A stretch of 64,000 nucleotides of DNA from Clostridium_F caseinilyticum (GCF_046127645.1 NZ_CP175919.1); one strand, 5' to 3'. Positions 54,342 through 63,546 are shown, numbered from the stretch's first letter. A program made the numbers and translations. The notes: a model not told the origin generated them from the sequence alone.

Positions 54342-55712
54342 TTATTCTAGGAAAATTAATTGGTTTGAGACACTACTTAATTTTTCACAAGTTTCTACCA
54401 ATTCTCTCTCTGGTAATGATAGTTCAACAATTCCAGCGCCTGCTCGCAACCATGTATTTTTATCATCCTGATATATAGAACGTAAAACAAGAGCTGCATC
54501 TATTGTTCCATCACTATCATAGGTTAAAACACTACCACTATAAAGATCTCTAGGTTCTTCCTCTAGTATTTCAATAGCTTCAATAGCTTTCTTTTTAGGA
54601 ATTCCTGATGCTGTTACTGCTGGGAAAAGTGCATTAAAGGCATGCCATTCATTATATCCTTTTTTTAATTTTCCTTTTAATCTTGATGCTAAATGTTGAA
54701 CCGTTCCTCTCTCTAATACAGACATAAATTCATTAACATGTACACTATCTAGCTCACAAACTTTTTCTAATTCCTCATAAGCTAGTTTTACAGATACAGC
54801 ATGTTCTGCAATTTCCTTTGGATCTCTTAATAGCTCTTCTTTTAATTTATTTGTTTCCTCTTCATTTATTCCTACAGCTCTAGTACCCGCAAGAGGAAAT
54901 GTACTAACCATTCCATCTTTACTTATTTCAGCAACTGTTTCCGGGCTATATCCTATTACTTGTAACCCTTGTAAGTTTAATATATAAGATCTTGCTGGAT
55001 TATTGATTCGCCTTCCTGCAATATAACTACCAAAGATATCCAATTTTTTATCTATTAAAATCTTTCGAGAAAGAATAACTTTTTCATATTTTTCATTCTT
55101 AATTTCTTCTACAGCTTTTTTTACAATGCTTTTATAATACTCTGATGTATCATCAAGAATATTCACTTTCATTATTTTAGATTTTTCTATTCTGTTTTCC
55201 AATTCATATTCTTTTTTAATGTCTTGATTTAGCTTTTCTACAAATTCATTCATTTTAGCTAAATCTTCTGAATCTAATGCCCTAATAGAAATTATTCCAT
55301 TTTCTAATCGTAATTCTAATTTAGGAATAAACATCTTAAGAAGAATTTGTCCCTCTTTTGTTAAAGGCAATTGGTAATTATAATATGCTAGTCCAAAATT
55401 CGCAATACCATAAGCACGCCAATTTTTTATAGGAATAGACATAAATGCATTATGAAGGGTACTATTTATATCCTCATTATCAAAGGTAAAAGTTTTCTTC
55501 ATTACTTCCACTGTAACTTCATCTGGTGTAGCTATAACTGTAGCAAACCTTCCCATTCCTATTGACAATTCTCCATTGTTTTCATACATAATATAATCTT
55601 TATAAAAACTATTTTCACAAATTTGCGCAGCAGTAAAATACATATCTTTATTTAATAATTTTTTTTCTTCATAGTATGATATTATCTTATAATCATTTAA
55701 TATATTATTCAT
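54342..55712 (-). CDS. Salicylate synthase (MbtI/Irp9/YbtS type)
   Basis: 456 residues of the chorismate-binding fold. The blocks YEKVILSRK (general base Lys211), GYSPETVAEI (Glu258), PLAGTRAVG, DPKEIAEHAVSVKLAYEEL, VLERGTVQHLAS, ALFPAVTASGIPK, RDLYSGSV and NTWLRAGAGIVELSLPERE match the MbtI/Irp9/YbtS salicylate synthases better than anthranilate, ADC or isochorismate synthases. It converts chorismate through isochorismate to salicylate and pyruvate. The stand-alone gene is preceded by a promoter overlapping a Fur-like site (55762-55790). No NRPS for a salicyl-capped siderophore is present here. Confidence 0.85.
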   Translation of the reverse strand: MNNILNDYKIISYYEEKKLLNKDMYFTAAQICENSFYKDYIMYENNGELSIGMGRFATVIATPDEVTVEVMKKTFTFDNEDINSTLHNAFMSIPIKNWRAYGIANFGLAYYNYQLPLTKEGQILLKMFIPKLELRLENGIISIRALDSEDLAKMNEFVEKLNQDIKKEYELENRIEKSKIMKVNILDDTSEYYKSIVKKAVEEIKNEKYEKVILSRKILIDKKLDIFGSYIAGRRINNPARSYILNLQGLQVIGYSPETVAEISKDGMVSTFPLAGTRAVGINEEETNKLKEELLRDPKEIAEHAVSVKLAYEELEKVCELDSVHVNEFMSVLERGTVQHLASRLKGKLKKGYNEWHAFNALFPAVTASGIPKKKAIEAIEILEEEPRDLYSGSVLTYDSDGTIDAALVLRSIYQDDKNTWLRAGAGIVELSLPERELVETCEKLSSVSNQLIFLE

Positions 55713-55761
55713 TATACACCTTCCTTTAACAATATTAGTTAATTATTACTAATTATTTAAA

Positions 55762-55790
55762 ATTATATCATTATTGAGAAGGATTATCAA
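55762..55790 (-). promoter_or_regulatory. Promoter of the salicylate synthase gene with overlapping Fur-like site
   Basis: On the minus strand TTGATA (55785-55790), 17 bp, TATAAT (55762-55767). The -35 and the first half of the spacer form TTGATAATCCTTCTCAA (55774-55790), a 17-bp imperfect palindrome like a Fur box half pair. Repression by iron-bound Fur is inferred. Confidence 0.6.
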
Positions 55791-55879
55791 TATAGGACAA
55801 TCATATTTATTATAATTTTAAAAATATGATATTTCAATTTAATTTATAAATAAAATCTTCACTAACTATTCTCTATGGA

Positions 55880-55915
55880 AAATGTCCTCAATATTTTAAA
55901 ACATTGAGGACATTT
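55880..55915. terminator. Hairpin between salicylate synthase promoter and radical SAM gene
   Basis: AAATGTCCTCAAT and ATTGAGGACATTT with a 10-base loop, then TGTTAAATTTTT on the plus strand. Further on, AGAAGCTAT (about 55971) and ATAGCTTCT (about 56058) could form a second, wider stem ending radical SAM transcription. Confidence 0.65.
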
Positions 55916-56088
55916 GTTAAATTTTTAAAAATTTCATTGATTACAAACTTAATATAATAAAAGAAGCTATTAATTAAAAAAGTTACCCTATTTATAAGAA
56001 TTTTGAGCTATCTATTTATAGTTATTAATTATAAAACTTCAAATTTTAATGCAACAAATAGCTTCTGTCAAAACAAAAGCCATTCATT

Positions 56089-56958
56089 TTATAATAATCT
56101 ATAGATATCTTCTTTGTAATAAAAATCTCCCTTTAATATATTATCTATTATATTCATTAATTTTTCTTTATCCCTAGGTAGGGTACCACTTAGTGCTACA
56201 TAATTAGAGGCATGATTACTTCTAAATATACAATTAGTTACATTCATATTTTCTAGCATTAATTTTGTTTCTTTCATAACTTCTTCTGGTTTTAATAAAG
56301 TAATCTCCCCTCTTTTCACTTGTTCAGTCATTTCTGTACCTTCATCTAAAAGAAGGGTCAATAATCCAACATAATCTGGGTCTATTAAAGATAGTGATTT
56401 ACCTGTTTCTATGGCATGCTGCTGCCATTTTTCTTTTCCTCCAAGTCCAGATATTACAGTTATAGATGATTTTATACCACTAGCTTTTGCTTTTTTAGAA
56501 GCTTCTATATATTCTTCTACTTTAACACCCTTATTTATATCCTCTAAAATTTCAGGGCTACCACTTTCTAATCCCATATAAACTATTCCTAATCCTAACT
56601 CTTTAAGTTCTTTTAATTCTTCTACAGATTTTCTTAATAGATCTTTTGCTGTAGCATATATTCCAACCCTCTCACATTGAGGATGAGTTTCCTTTATTTT
56701 TAATAATATCTTTTTTAGAGTTTCTGTTTTTAAACAAAGTGCATCTCCATCAGCTAAAAATATTCTATTTATTCTTCTATAATATAACTTACTCTCTTCT
56801 AAATCTTCAAATATTTCCTTTAAATCTCTTACTCTAAATTTTTCATTTTTATACATAGAACAAAAACTGCATTTATTGTGAGAACATCCTATAGTAACCT
56901 GTAAAATTAAACTATTAGCCTCACTAGGTGGTCTATATATATTACCTTCATATCTCAT
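56089..56958 (-). CDS. Radical SAM protein
   Basis: 289 residues. The cluster-binding motif is TIGCSHNKCSFCSMY (CxxxCxxC variant: Cys-x4-Cys-x2-Cys around residues 25-32). The barrel shows LADGDALCLK, ERVGIYATAKDLL, YMGLESGSPEIL and SSITVISGLGG, like the Elp3/HemN-type radical SAM domain found in many clostridial stand-alone proteins. There is no B12-binding or SPASM domain. Substrate unknown. Single gene, start after GGTATC-like weak site. Confidence 0.85.
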   Translation of the reverse strand: MRYEGNIYRPPSEANSLILQVTIGCSHNKCSFCSMYKNEKFRVRDLKEIFEDLEESKLYYRRINRIFLADGDALCLKTETLKKILLKIKETHPQCERVGIYATAKDLLRKSVEELKELKELGLGIVYMGLESGSPEILEDINKGVKVEEYIEASKKAKASGIKSSITVISGLGGKEKWQQHAIETGKSLSLIDPDYVGLLTLLLDEGTEMTEQVKRGEITLLKPEEVMKETKLMLENMNVTNCIFRSNHASNYVALSGTLPRDKEKLMNIIDNILKGDFYYKEDIYRLL

Positions 56959-57155
56959 AATCTTCTAGATACCTCCATTGAAAACACTTTTATTTATTCA
57001 TTTTATTAAAGCCTTTATCTTTTGTACTATATACAAGCTCCTATCTTCGAAACTTATTAATTTATCTATATTCTAATGTTTTAATAAAAACATTCTTCTA
57101 AACTTAATTATATTCTATTATCCTCAGTTATTCCAATAATTATTTGAACATATTG

Positions 57156-57167
57156 GGGACGGTTCAT
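57156..57167 (+). repeat. REP-like motif GGGACGGTTCAT, copy 1
   Basis: GGGACGGTTCAT followed by TTATATATTACATATA, in the 495-bp gap between the radical SAM and gldA genes, which has no other feature apart from gldA signals. Same strand as the copy at 58597. Confidence 0.65.
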
Positions 57168-57453
57168 TTATATATTACATATATTTTTTATTATTTTCTA
57201 GCAATTTTTCATTTATTTTCTCAATATATACTTATGAATACATATTTTAATTAGGAACTGATATAACCTATAAAATTTACATATTTAATTTTAATATCTT
57301 CTATTTACAATGCTTATTTTTTATAATAATAATTTTATTTACTTAATACATGTGTAACTAAAACTAAAACTTTTAAATTTTAACAATAAATTGATAAAAT
57401 TTTAACTATTTTCTGATATAATATATATAGAACTAAATTTAGGAGGAAAGAAT

Positions 57454-58545
57454 ATGAGTAAAATAATAATTTCCCCAAGTAAATATGTTCAAGGAAAAGA
57501 AGAGTTATCTAATTTTGGGCTTCATGCTAAATCTTTAGGTAAAAAATTCTTAATAATCGCTAGTCCAAATGGAATAGAAAGAACTAAAAATACTTTAGAA
57601 AAAAGTTGTAAAAATTTTAATATACAATTAATATTTGAAGCATTTAATGGAGAATGTTGTAAAGAAGAAATAGCTAGATTGTGTTCATGTGTGGAATCTA
57701 ATAGTTGTGATGTAGTGGTTGGTATTGGTGGAGGTAAAATTTTTGATACAGCTAAAGCTGTTGCTTATTATAAAAATACCCCAGTTGTTATTGCTCCAAC
57801 TGTAGCTTCTACAGATGCTCCTTGTAGTGCCCTATCAGTAATATACACAGAGGAAGGAACATTTTCAGAGTACTTATTACTGCCTAAAAATCCTGAATTA
57901 ATATTAGTAGACACTTCTATGATCGCTAAAGCTCCCGCAAGACTTTTAGTAGCAGGTATGGGTGATGCTTTAGCAACCTATTTTGAAGCTAGAGCTTGTA
58001 CAAATTCAAATTCAGATACTTTAGCTGGTGGTAAAGGAACTAATAGCGCTTTTGCCTTAGCTAAACTTTGCTATAAAACTCTTTTAAGGGATGGACTTAA
58101 AGCAAAATTTGCTGTAGCAAATAAAGTTTCAACTAAGGCTGTAGAAAATATTATTGAAGCAAATACTTTTTTAAGTGGAATTGGCTTCGAAAGTTGTGGC
58201 TTAGCAGCGGCTCACGCCATTCATAATGGATTTACAGTATTAGACCAATGTCATCATTTATATCATGGTGAAAAGGTTGCATTTGGAACTTTAGTACAAC
58301 TAGTTTTAGAAAACAGTCCACTAGAGGAAATTGAAGAAGTTATAGATTTCTGTTTAGATGTAAACCTTCCAATAACTCTAGAAGATATGGGAATTAAAGA
58401 AATAAATAAAGAAGACATTATGAAAGTTGCTAAAGCTACATGTGCTGAAGGGGAAACTATTTTTAATATGCCTTTTAAAGTTACTTATGATGATGTTTAT
58501 GCTGCTATCCTTACTGCAGATAATTTAGCAAACTTGTATAAATAA
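57454..58545 (+). CDS. gldA: Glycerol dehydrogenase
   Basis: 363 residues of the iron-type ADH superfamily, GldA branch. NAD-binding GIGGGKIFDTAKAVA (about 91-105), then PTVASTDAPCSALSVIY, and zinc ligands in MGDALATYFEARA (Asp about 171), AHAIHNGF (His about 254) and YHGEKVAFG (His about 271). It oxidises glycerol to dihydroxyacetone with NAD, or the reverse. AGGAGGAAAG precedes the ATG. Single gene with its own terminator; dha kinase genes do not adjoin. Confidence 0.93.
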   Translation: MSKIIISPSKYVQGKEELSNFGLHAKSLGKKFLIIASPNGIERTKNTLEKSCKNFNIQLIFEAFNGECCKEEIARLCSCVESNSCDVVVGIGGGKIFDTAKAVAYYKNTPVVIAPTVASTDAPCSALSVIYTEEGTFSEYLLLPKNPELILVDTSMIAKAPARLLVAGMGDALATYFEARACTNSNSDTLAGGKGTNSAFALAKLCYKTLLRDGLKAKFAVANKVSTKAVENIIEANTFLSGIGFESCGLAAAHAIHNGFTVLDQCHHLYHGEKVAFGTLVQLVLENSPLEEIEEVIDFCLDVNLPITLEDMGIKEINKEDIMKVAKATCAEGETIFNMPFKVTYDDVYAAILTADNLANLYK

Positions 58546-58596
58546 TATGTAAATCAATTATTTTTCAATATTCTTGTTAATAATTTAACCTCTTTA

Positions 58597-58608
58597 GGGA
58601 CGGTTCAT
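58597..58608 (+). repeat. REP-like motif GGGACGGTTCAT, copy 2, with hairpin
   Basis: GGGACGGTTCAT runs into TTCATTTATTTA, which pairs with TAAATAAATGAA about 15 bases later. It lies between gldA and the RAYT gene. Confidence 0.7.
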
Positions 58609-58701
58609 TTATTTATAATTTTATAACTGTTAAATAAATGAAGCTTTATCACTATATTAAATATTAGACAACTATCTTCATATTTAATATATATCATAAC
58701 T

Positions 58702-58748
58702 AAGAAATAGATCTTTTGTTATAATAACTTAACTATCATCTATTTCTT
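58702..58748 (+). terminator. Terminator-like hairpin after gldA
   Basis: AAGAAATAGAT and ATCTATTTCTT arms followed by ATTTTCTTT. 58749-58974 shows nothing further. Confidence 0.6.
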
Positions 58749-58974
58749 ATTTTCTTTATGTAAACACTTTAATTACTTTGTATAAATTTTACTGCTAATA
58801 AATTAATTCCTTAGCAATTATACTATTTTACTATTTTTGATTATAATTAAAAAAGCTTGTCCATTTTAGATATATAAATCAAAAAATAAATAGGATAAAA
58901 AACTTTTCAACTTATTTGTTTATTATTTTTTTATTTTAATATATCAATCATTTATAAATAATTATCTTTATTTT

Positions 58975-59910
58975 TTACGTTGCTATTTGAACTTGTTTAT
59001 GATTTACAAACTTATTTATAATATTTCTATACTTCTCTTTCTTTTGTATTAACTCTACTGCTAAACTGCACATTCTAGATACAGTTGGTTGAGTTACATT
59101 TCCTATGACCTTACATATATCTTTCACTTTATAATCACATAAACATCTCATAAGTAACGCTGCCAAGGCTCTAGCTTCTTTTGAATTTTTATTATTTTTC
59201 ATATACATCATAATTTTCGCTATTCCTGTTTCATCTGATATAAATTCTATTATATCTCTAGAATTAAAATTCCTTAAAAGTACTGACCTTTCACTTCTAT
59301 ATTCAGTTTTTTGATTTTCTAATTCACCTTCTTCTTTTAACTTATCATCATCACACATATAAACAAATTGTATGTACTTTCTTCTAGCTTTTTTAGGATT
59401 ACTCCCAAAAAACTGCATTATGTAATCTTCATCTAATAATCCAGTTTTATCTTTTTCGATTCCTAAATATACTTTCAAACTAGAATATTTATATTTCTCT
59501 GGGCATTCTTTATAACCCCTTATTTGCAATGGATTATTATGTATATAAGCTGATAATGTAATTAAATAATTATTATTTTCAACTATTTTACTTTTAAATC
59601 TATCTTGAAATAAATGTCCATGTCTTTTATAAATTTTATTATATGTCATAGCATATTTAAGATTTAGTCCATGCATTATTTTAGATATATCTGCTCCATT
59701 GGAATCTATTATGAAATGCGCATGATTTGACATTATGCAATAAGCATAAACTTTAAAATCATATATTTCTTTATAATGCTTCATTTGTGCTAAATATATT
59801 TCTTTATCCCTATTATTTTTAAAAACTTGTATTTCAGATATACTTCTTACTATTACATGGTATACACCATCTTCTCTTTTATATCTTCTAACTCTTGCCA
59901 AATAAAACAC
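58975..59910 (-). CDS. REP-associated tyrosine transposase (RAYT, Y1 family)
   Basis: 311 residues. The N-terminal Y1 transposase domain (about 1-155) has ARVRRYKREDGVYHVIVRS-type start, the HUH motif in CIMSNHAHFIID, and the catalytic Tyr region with NKIYKRHGHLFQDRFKS and AYIHNNPLQI. The C-terminal part (about 225-305) has a helix-turn-helix (KVKDICKVIGNVTQPTVSRM), a common RAYT add-on. It is not bounded by insertion-sequence ends; instead GGGACGGTTCAT motifs lie on both sides in inverted orientation, the arrangement expected for a RAYT and its own repeats. Single-strand nicking and joining of such hairpins is the known family activity. Confidence 0.9.
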   Translation of the reverse strand: MFYLARVRRYKREDGVYHVIVRSISEIQVFKNNRDKEIYLAQMKHYKEIYDFKVYAYCIMSNHAHFIIDSNGADISKIMHGLNLKYAMTYNKIYKRHGHLFQDRFKSKIVENNNYLITLSAYIHNNPLQIRGYKECPEKYKYSSLKVYLGIEKDKTGLLDEDYIMQFFGSNPKKARRKYIQFVYMCDDDKLKEEGELENQKTEYRSERSVLLRNFNSRDIIEFISDETGIAKIMMYMKNNKNSKEARALAALLMRCLCDYKVKDICKVIGNVTQPTVSRMCSLAVELIQKKEKYRNIINKFVNHKQVQIAT

Positions 59911-60015
59911 CTCATTTCATGCTTTTTATAATTATTGACATAAAATAAGGTGTATATTCAAGTAATCTGTTATTTAATTCTTCTATGCTTTATATCATAT
60001 TTTTATTTATTTTAT

Positions 60016-60060
60016 ATGAACTGTACCTTTTAAAATCACATAAATTGTATGAACCGTCCC
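60016..60060 (-). repeat. REP-like motifs, inverted tandem pair
   Basis: ATGAACCGTCCC (60049-60060, the exact complement of the other copies) and ATGAACTGTACC (60016-60027, two mismatches) lie 21 bp apart, immediately after the chemoreceptor stop and upstream of the RAYT start. Confidence 0.7.
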
Positions 60061-61710
60061 TTATTCTATTTTTAAGTTTTGTACTAGGGTTGCTAGCCTA
60101 TCTGCTAACTCTGTAAGTTCTTCAGCAGAAAATGATACTTCCTCTGTAGAAGATGCTTGTTGTTCCATAGCTGAAGCTATCTCTTCTGTAGATGCTGAAA
60201 GCTCTTGAGATAAATTAGATACTGTTTCCACATTACTAAGAATAGTGCCCTTTTCATCCATAGTCATATTTAATTTTTTAGATACCTCTTCAACTTGGAA
60301 AGTAACCTTTTCCACTTCACCTAGTATATTTTTAAATGAACTCATAGTATCTTCTATAGAATCTGCTTGTACTTGTATTTTTTCTGATACCTTTTCTGTA
60401 GTATTAGAAACCTCACATGTATTATTTGTTACACTTTCAACTAATGTATGTATATTCTTAGAGGAATATAAAACTTGCTCTGCTAGCTTTCTTATCTCCT
60501 CTGCTACCACTGAAAATCCTTTTCCGGATTCACCAGCTCTTGCCGCTTCTATGGCAGCATTTAAAGCTAAAAGATTAGTCTTTTCAGCTATTTCATTTAT
60601 AACATCTGTGATTTCACTTATTTTAATAACACTACCATTTAATGAAGAAATTCTATCTGTAATAGATAAAAAGATTTCTTTAATATCTTCTACAGATTTA
60701 ACAAGCTTGTCTATTTTTATAGAACCATCATGAGCAGAGTCTTTTATATTTGAACTGCTATTAGCTACGTCTATCACCTTATTATTTACAGCATCCAAAA
60801 TTTTTCCAAATTTCATAAGAGCTTCAGTTGCTTCATTAATTTGCTGTGCTTGATTGGTAGAGCTTTCTGCAACTTCTGCTACAGAATTTGAAACTTGTGT
60901 AGTTGAAGCAGCATTTTCTTCACTAGAAGCGGATAAGTTTTGTGACACTCCATCTATAGTTGTTACTTCATCTTTAATATTACTTATAAGCTTTCTTATA
61001 GATTCCATAGTTTTATTTAAAGATCCCATTAATTTTGAAATCTCATCTTTACCCTTTGCATGAAATTCTACAGTAAAGTCTCCCTTAGAAACCCTATCCA
61101 TTTTAGATACCATACTTTCTATAGGTTTTGATATATTTCTTGCAATTAAACTAGCTATAACAAAGGAAATTATCAATATTAACAAGGATATACTTAATGT
61201 TTCAATAAGTCCTTTTTTTATTAAATCATTCATACTTTCAATAGAAATTCCTACATTTATGATTCCAACTACTTTTCCATCCTCATAAAAAGGAGTAGAT
61301 ACATTATACACCTTATCTCCAGTTATCCTTTTAAATATCAATCCAATAGTCTTTCCATCTTTAAGCACATTTTCAAACTTCTCTTTATCATCAATATCAG
61401 TATTTAGCATATTATCATCATTATGAGCAACTACTTTAAAGTTTTCATCACACACGGATAAGTATACCATATCTTCTTTTGTATCATTTTTTATACCTTT
61501 TAATATTTTGCTTATTTCTTTTGTATCAGTTATCTTATTTTTACTTAAAGATCTTCTTACTATACTGCTTATAGCAATACCATCATTTTTCATTTGGATA
61601 GTAGCTATCTTTCTAGCTTCTAATAATGATACTGTAGTCAAAGAAATAACACATAATATAGTTATTAATAAAAAACCTCCTAATATTTTTTTCTTAAAAC
61701 TATTTAACAT
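60061..61710 (-). CDS. Methyl-accepting chemotaxis protein
   Basis: 549 residues from the ATG at 61710, 5 bases after AGTAGGTG; a GTG three codons upstream is less likely. TM1 (about 10-30), a periplasmic-side cache-like sensor (about 35-165, with VYLSVCDENFKVVAHNDDN and GIINVGIS), TM2 (about 172-195), HAMP, and a long cytoplasmic coiled coil with the signalling hairpin EIAEKTNLLALNAAIEAARAG. The C-terminus lacks the NWETF-type tether. Ligand unknown. It senses outside conditions for chemotaxis through CheA/CheW. Confidence 0.93.
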   Translation of the reverse strand: MLNSFKKKILGGFLLITILCVISLTTVSLLEARKIATIQMKNDGIAISSIVRRSLSKNKITDTKEISKILKGIKNDTKEDMVYLSVCDENFKVVAHNDDNMLNTDIDDKEKFENVLKDGKTIGLIFKRITGDKVYNVSTPFYEDGKVVGIINVGISIESMNDLIKKGLIETLSISLLILIISFVIASLIARNISKPIESMVSKMDRVSKGDFTVEFHAKGKDEISKLMGSLNKTMESIRKLISNIKDEVTTIDGVSQNLSASSEENAASTTQVSNSVAEVAESSTNQAQQINEATEALMKFGKILDAVNNKVIDVANSSSNIKDSAHDGSIKIDKLVKSVEDIKEIFLSITDRISSLNGSVIKISEITDVINEIAEKTNLLALNAAIEAARAGESGKGFSVVAEEIRKLAEQVLYSSKNIHTLVESVTNNTCEVSNTTEKVSEKIQVQADSIEDTMSSFKNILGEVEKVTFQVEEVSKKLNMTMDEKGTILSNVETVSNLSQELSASTEEIASAMEQQASSTEEVSFSAEELTELADRLATLVQNLKIE

Positions 61711-61820
61711 AACACACACCTACTTTTGTCTATTTTTATCTAATAATGTCTTAACTTTTATAATTATAATACTCTTATAATTTTTTTCAAGTATGTTAAA
61801 ATTATCTTTATAATAAAAAA

Positions 61821-61861
61821 GACATTCTCTCTTATAATACTTTTTTAAAAGAGAGAACATC
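61821..61861 (-). terminator. Terminator after ornithine racemase
   Basis: On the minus strand GATGTTCTCTC and GAGAGAATGTC arms followed by TTTTTTATT, 9 bp past the stop. Confidence 0.85.
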
Positions 61862-61869
61862 TAAAAACT

Positions 61870-62931
61870 TTATAATATTACTTTATTAACATATTCAGAA
61901 GTCATTATAGATAAACATCCTCCAAAGGTAACGTTAAATTCTACCTGATCTCCTATTTTATAATCCTTATTACAATTTGTAATATCTAATAAAAGATGAT
62001 CACTACTGGCCCCTAAAACTGATATATTATCATCTATAGGGATTACATTTTCCGGACTAATATCTTGTCTTCCTATAGCACATATAGCTCTTTTCATAAT
62101 ACCTTTATCCTCAAAAAATGGTTTATTACCAAAAGCATCTAATCCAATAATTCCAATAGGTACTGAAGGCTTATTTTTTACTTCAACTATTTCTACTACT
62201 AATTTAAATGCATTCTCTAAAAGAGGCTCTATATGTTCATCATTTAATCCTATTCCTAAAGAAATGGAAGCTCCTAATCTTAACTGATTAATTTCTTTTG
62301 GAATTTTATTTTCTTTAAATAAGCTAATAGATCCAGAATTTCCTCCTGAAATAACATCTATCTTTATATTAAATTTATTTTCTATATTTTTCTTTATATT
62401 AACTAATTGAGATAAGTTGTCATATGTAGGAATTACACCTCCATAACAAGATAAGTTTGTTCCTATCCCCATTAGATTTATACCTTTAAGATTTAATATT
62501 TCTTCTACAGTAGTATAAATTTCTTCTTCATCAAATATGCCTTCTCTTAAATCTCCTAAATCTACCATTAATATGATACTATGTATCTTATTTTGTTTTA
62601 CAGCCTCCTTGGAAAGTTCTCTTATAGTAATAATATCTGATATAAGTGAAATATCTGCATATTTTATAACTTCTTCTACTTGACTTATCATAGGAAGTCT
62701 CAGAAACATTTTAGGCAAATTAATATGCTTTAACTTTTTTAAGTTTTCCACCCTAGAATCTGCTAAAATATCTACATTTTCCTCTGCAATAACCTGTGCA
62801 ATTTTAGGATCACCACAAAATGTTTTAGTTACGGCAGCTACTTTTATTCCTCTCTTTTTACATTCCTCTACCATAATTTTAGTGTTATATCTAATTTTCT
62901 TAGTATCTACTTCAACCCTTGGATAAGACAT
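61870..62931 (-). CDS. orr: PLP-dependent amino-acid racemase, probably ornithine racemase
   Basis: 353 residues from the ATG at 62931 (MSYPRVEVDTKKI), after GCAGGTG; a GTG three codons earlier is possible. Alanine-racemase-type barrel with the PLP Lys in VAAVTKTFCGD, and the blocks ADSRVENLKKL, MVDLGDLREGIF, GIGTNLSCYGG, VISGGNSGSI and LRLGASISLG. These match the COG3457 amino-acid racemases, including clostridial ornithine racemase, in length and motif. L- to D-ornithine conversion feeds ornithine fermentation in Stickland clostridia; the other pathway genes are not in the window, so the substrate is inferred. Confidence 0.78.
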   Translation of the reverse strand: MSYPRVEVDTKKIRYNTKIMVEECKKRGIKVAAVTKTFCGDPKIAQVIAEENVDILADSRVENLKKLKHINLPKMFLRLPMISQVEEVIKYADISLISDIITIRELSKEAVKQNKIHSIILMVDLGDLREGIFDEEEIYTTVEEILNLKGINLMGIGTNLSCYGGVIPTYDNLSQLVNIKKNIENKFNIKIDVISGGNSGSISLFKENKIPKEINQLRLGASISLGIGLNDEHIEPLLENAFKLVVEIVEVKNKPSVPIGIIGLDAFGNKPFFEDKGIMKRAICAIGRQDISPENVIPIDDNISVLGASSDHLLLDITNCNKDYKIGDQVEFNVTFGGCLSIMTSEYVNKVIL

Positions 62932-63224
62932 CCTATACACCTGCCTTAATTATAATATTTTATCATTGTATTTTTATACTATTATACATAATAATAATAC
63001 ATTTTTCAAATTTTTAGCATAATCATCTAAAAATATATTATAACTACATAAATTTTAGATATAATCTATAACTTAACATTTATCAAGGTTTAATATTGTT
63101 TTTAAATTATATTTGCATACTAGAAATAATAAATAACTATTATTTTAAGTATGCAATATTATGCATTAAATATTATTTTTATGTTGAAGTATTATTATAA
63201 AAACTGGTAAATATTAGTCTTCGC

Positions 63225-63390
63225 TGGTTTCTCATTTATATAATTATCTTATCTATTCAATAACTCTCCACTCTAATACACCACTCTTCTTGAAAGTGGT
63301 AGAAAAGACCAACTATATCTTTGGATAACCAGTTCTTATGCTTTATTTGTAGGAAAACCTCCCTCTGAAATCAAGAACTTGCTTGATTTC
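63225..63390 (-). repeat. Family C multi-hairpin repeat, diverged inverted copy
   Basis: On the minus strand the order AGTTCTTGATTTCAGAGGGA, then GCATAAGAACTGGTTATCC, then AAGATATAGTTGGTCTTTTC and ACCACTTTCAAGAAGAGTGG matches the family at low identity. It lies in the 720-bp gap upstream of orr; 62950-63220 has nothing recognisable. Confidence 0.5.
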
Positions 63391-63508
63391 AAAATATCAT
63401 ATAAAAAATAGTATTTTTTTAAAAAACTATAATCTATATAAAAGAATTTAACAATTTTGTTAAAAATCCAGGTTATACACTATTTAACAAATACACAATA
63501 AATAGGTT

Positions 63509-63546
63509 GTCCATCCAAGTCTAAAATTTTGGGTGGATTTTTTACC
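63509..63546 (+). terminator. Orphan terminator-like hairpin
   Basis: TCCATCCAA and TTGGGTGGA (one G-U pair) followed by TTTTTTA. No plus-strand gene lies upstream within 2 kb, so the transcript it would end is unknown. Confidence 0.55.

Noticed and set aside
60245..60733. 162-codon antisense open frame in the chemoreceptor gene
   Set aside because: A shadow of a coiled-coil coding region; the minus-strand chemoreceptor has all family motifs.
8103..63390. Family C hairpin copies as a CRISPR array or a tRNA-like cluster
   Set aside because: Copies are scattered, of unequal length, in both orientations, and have no regular spacing or spacers; no tRNA cloverleaf fits.
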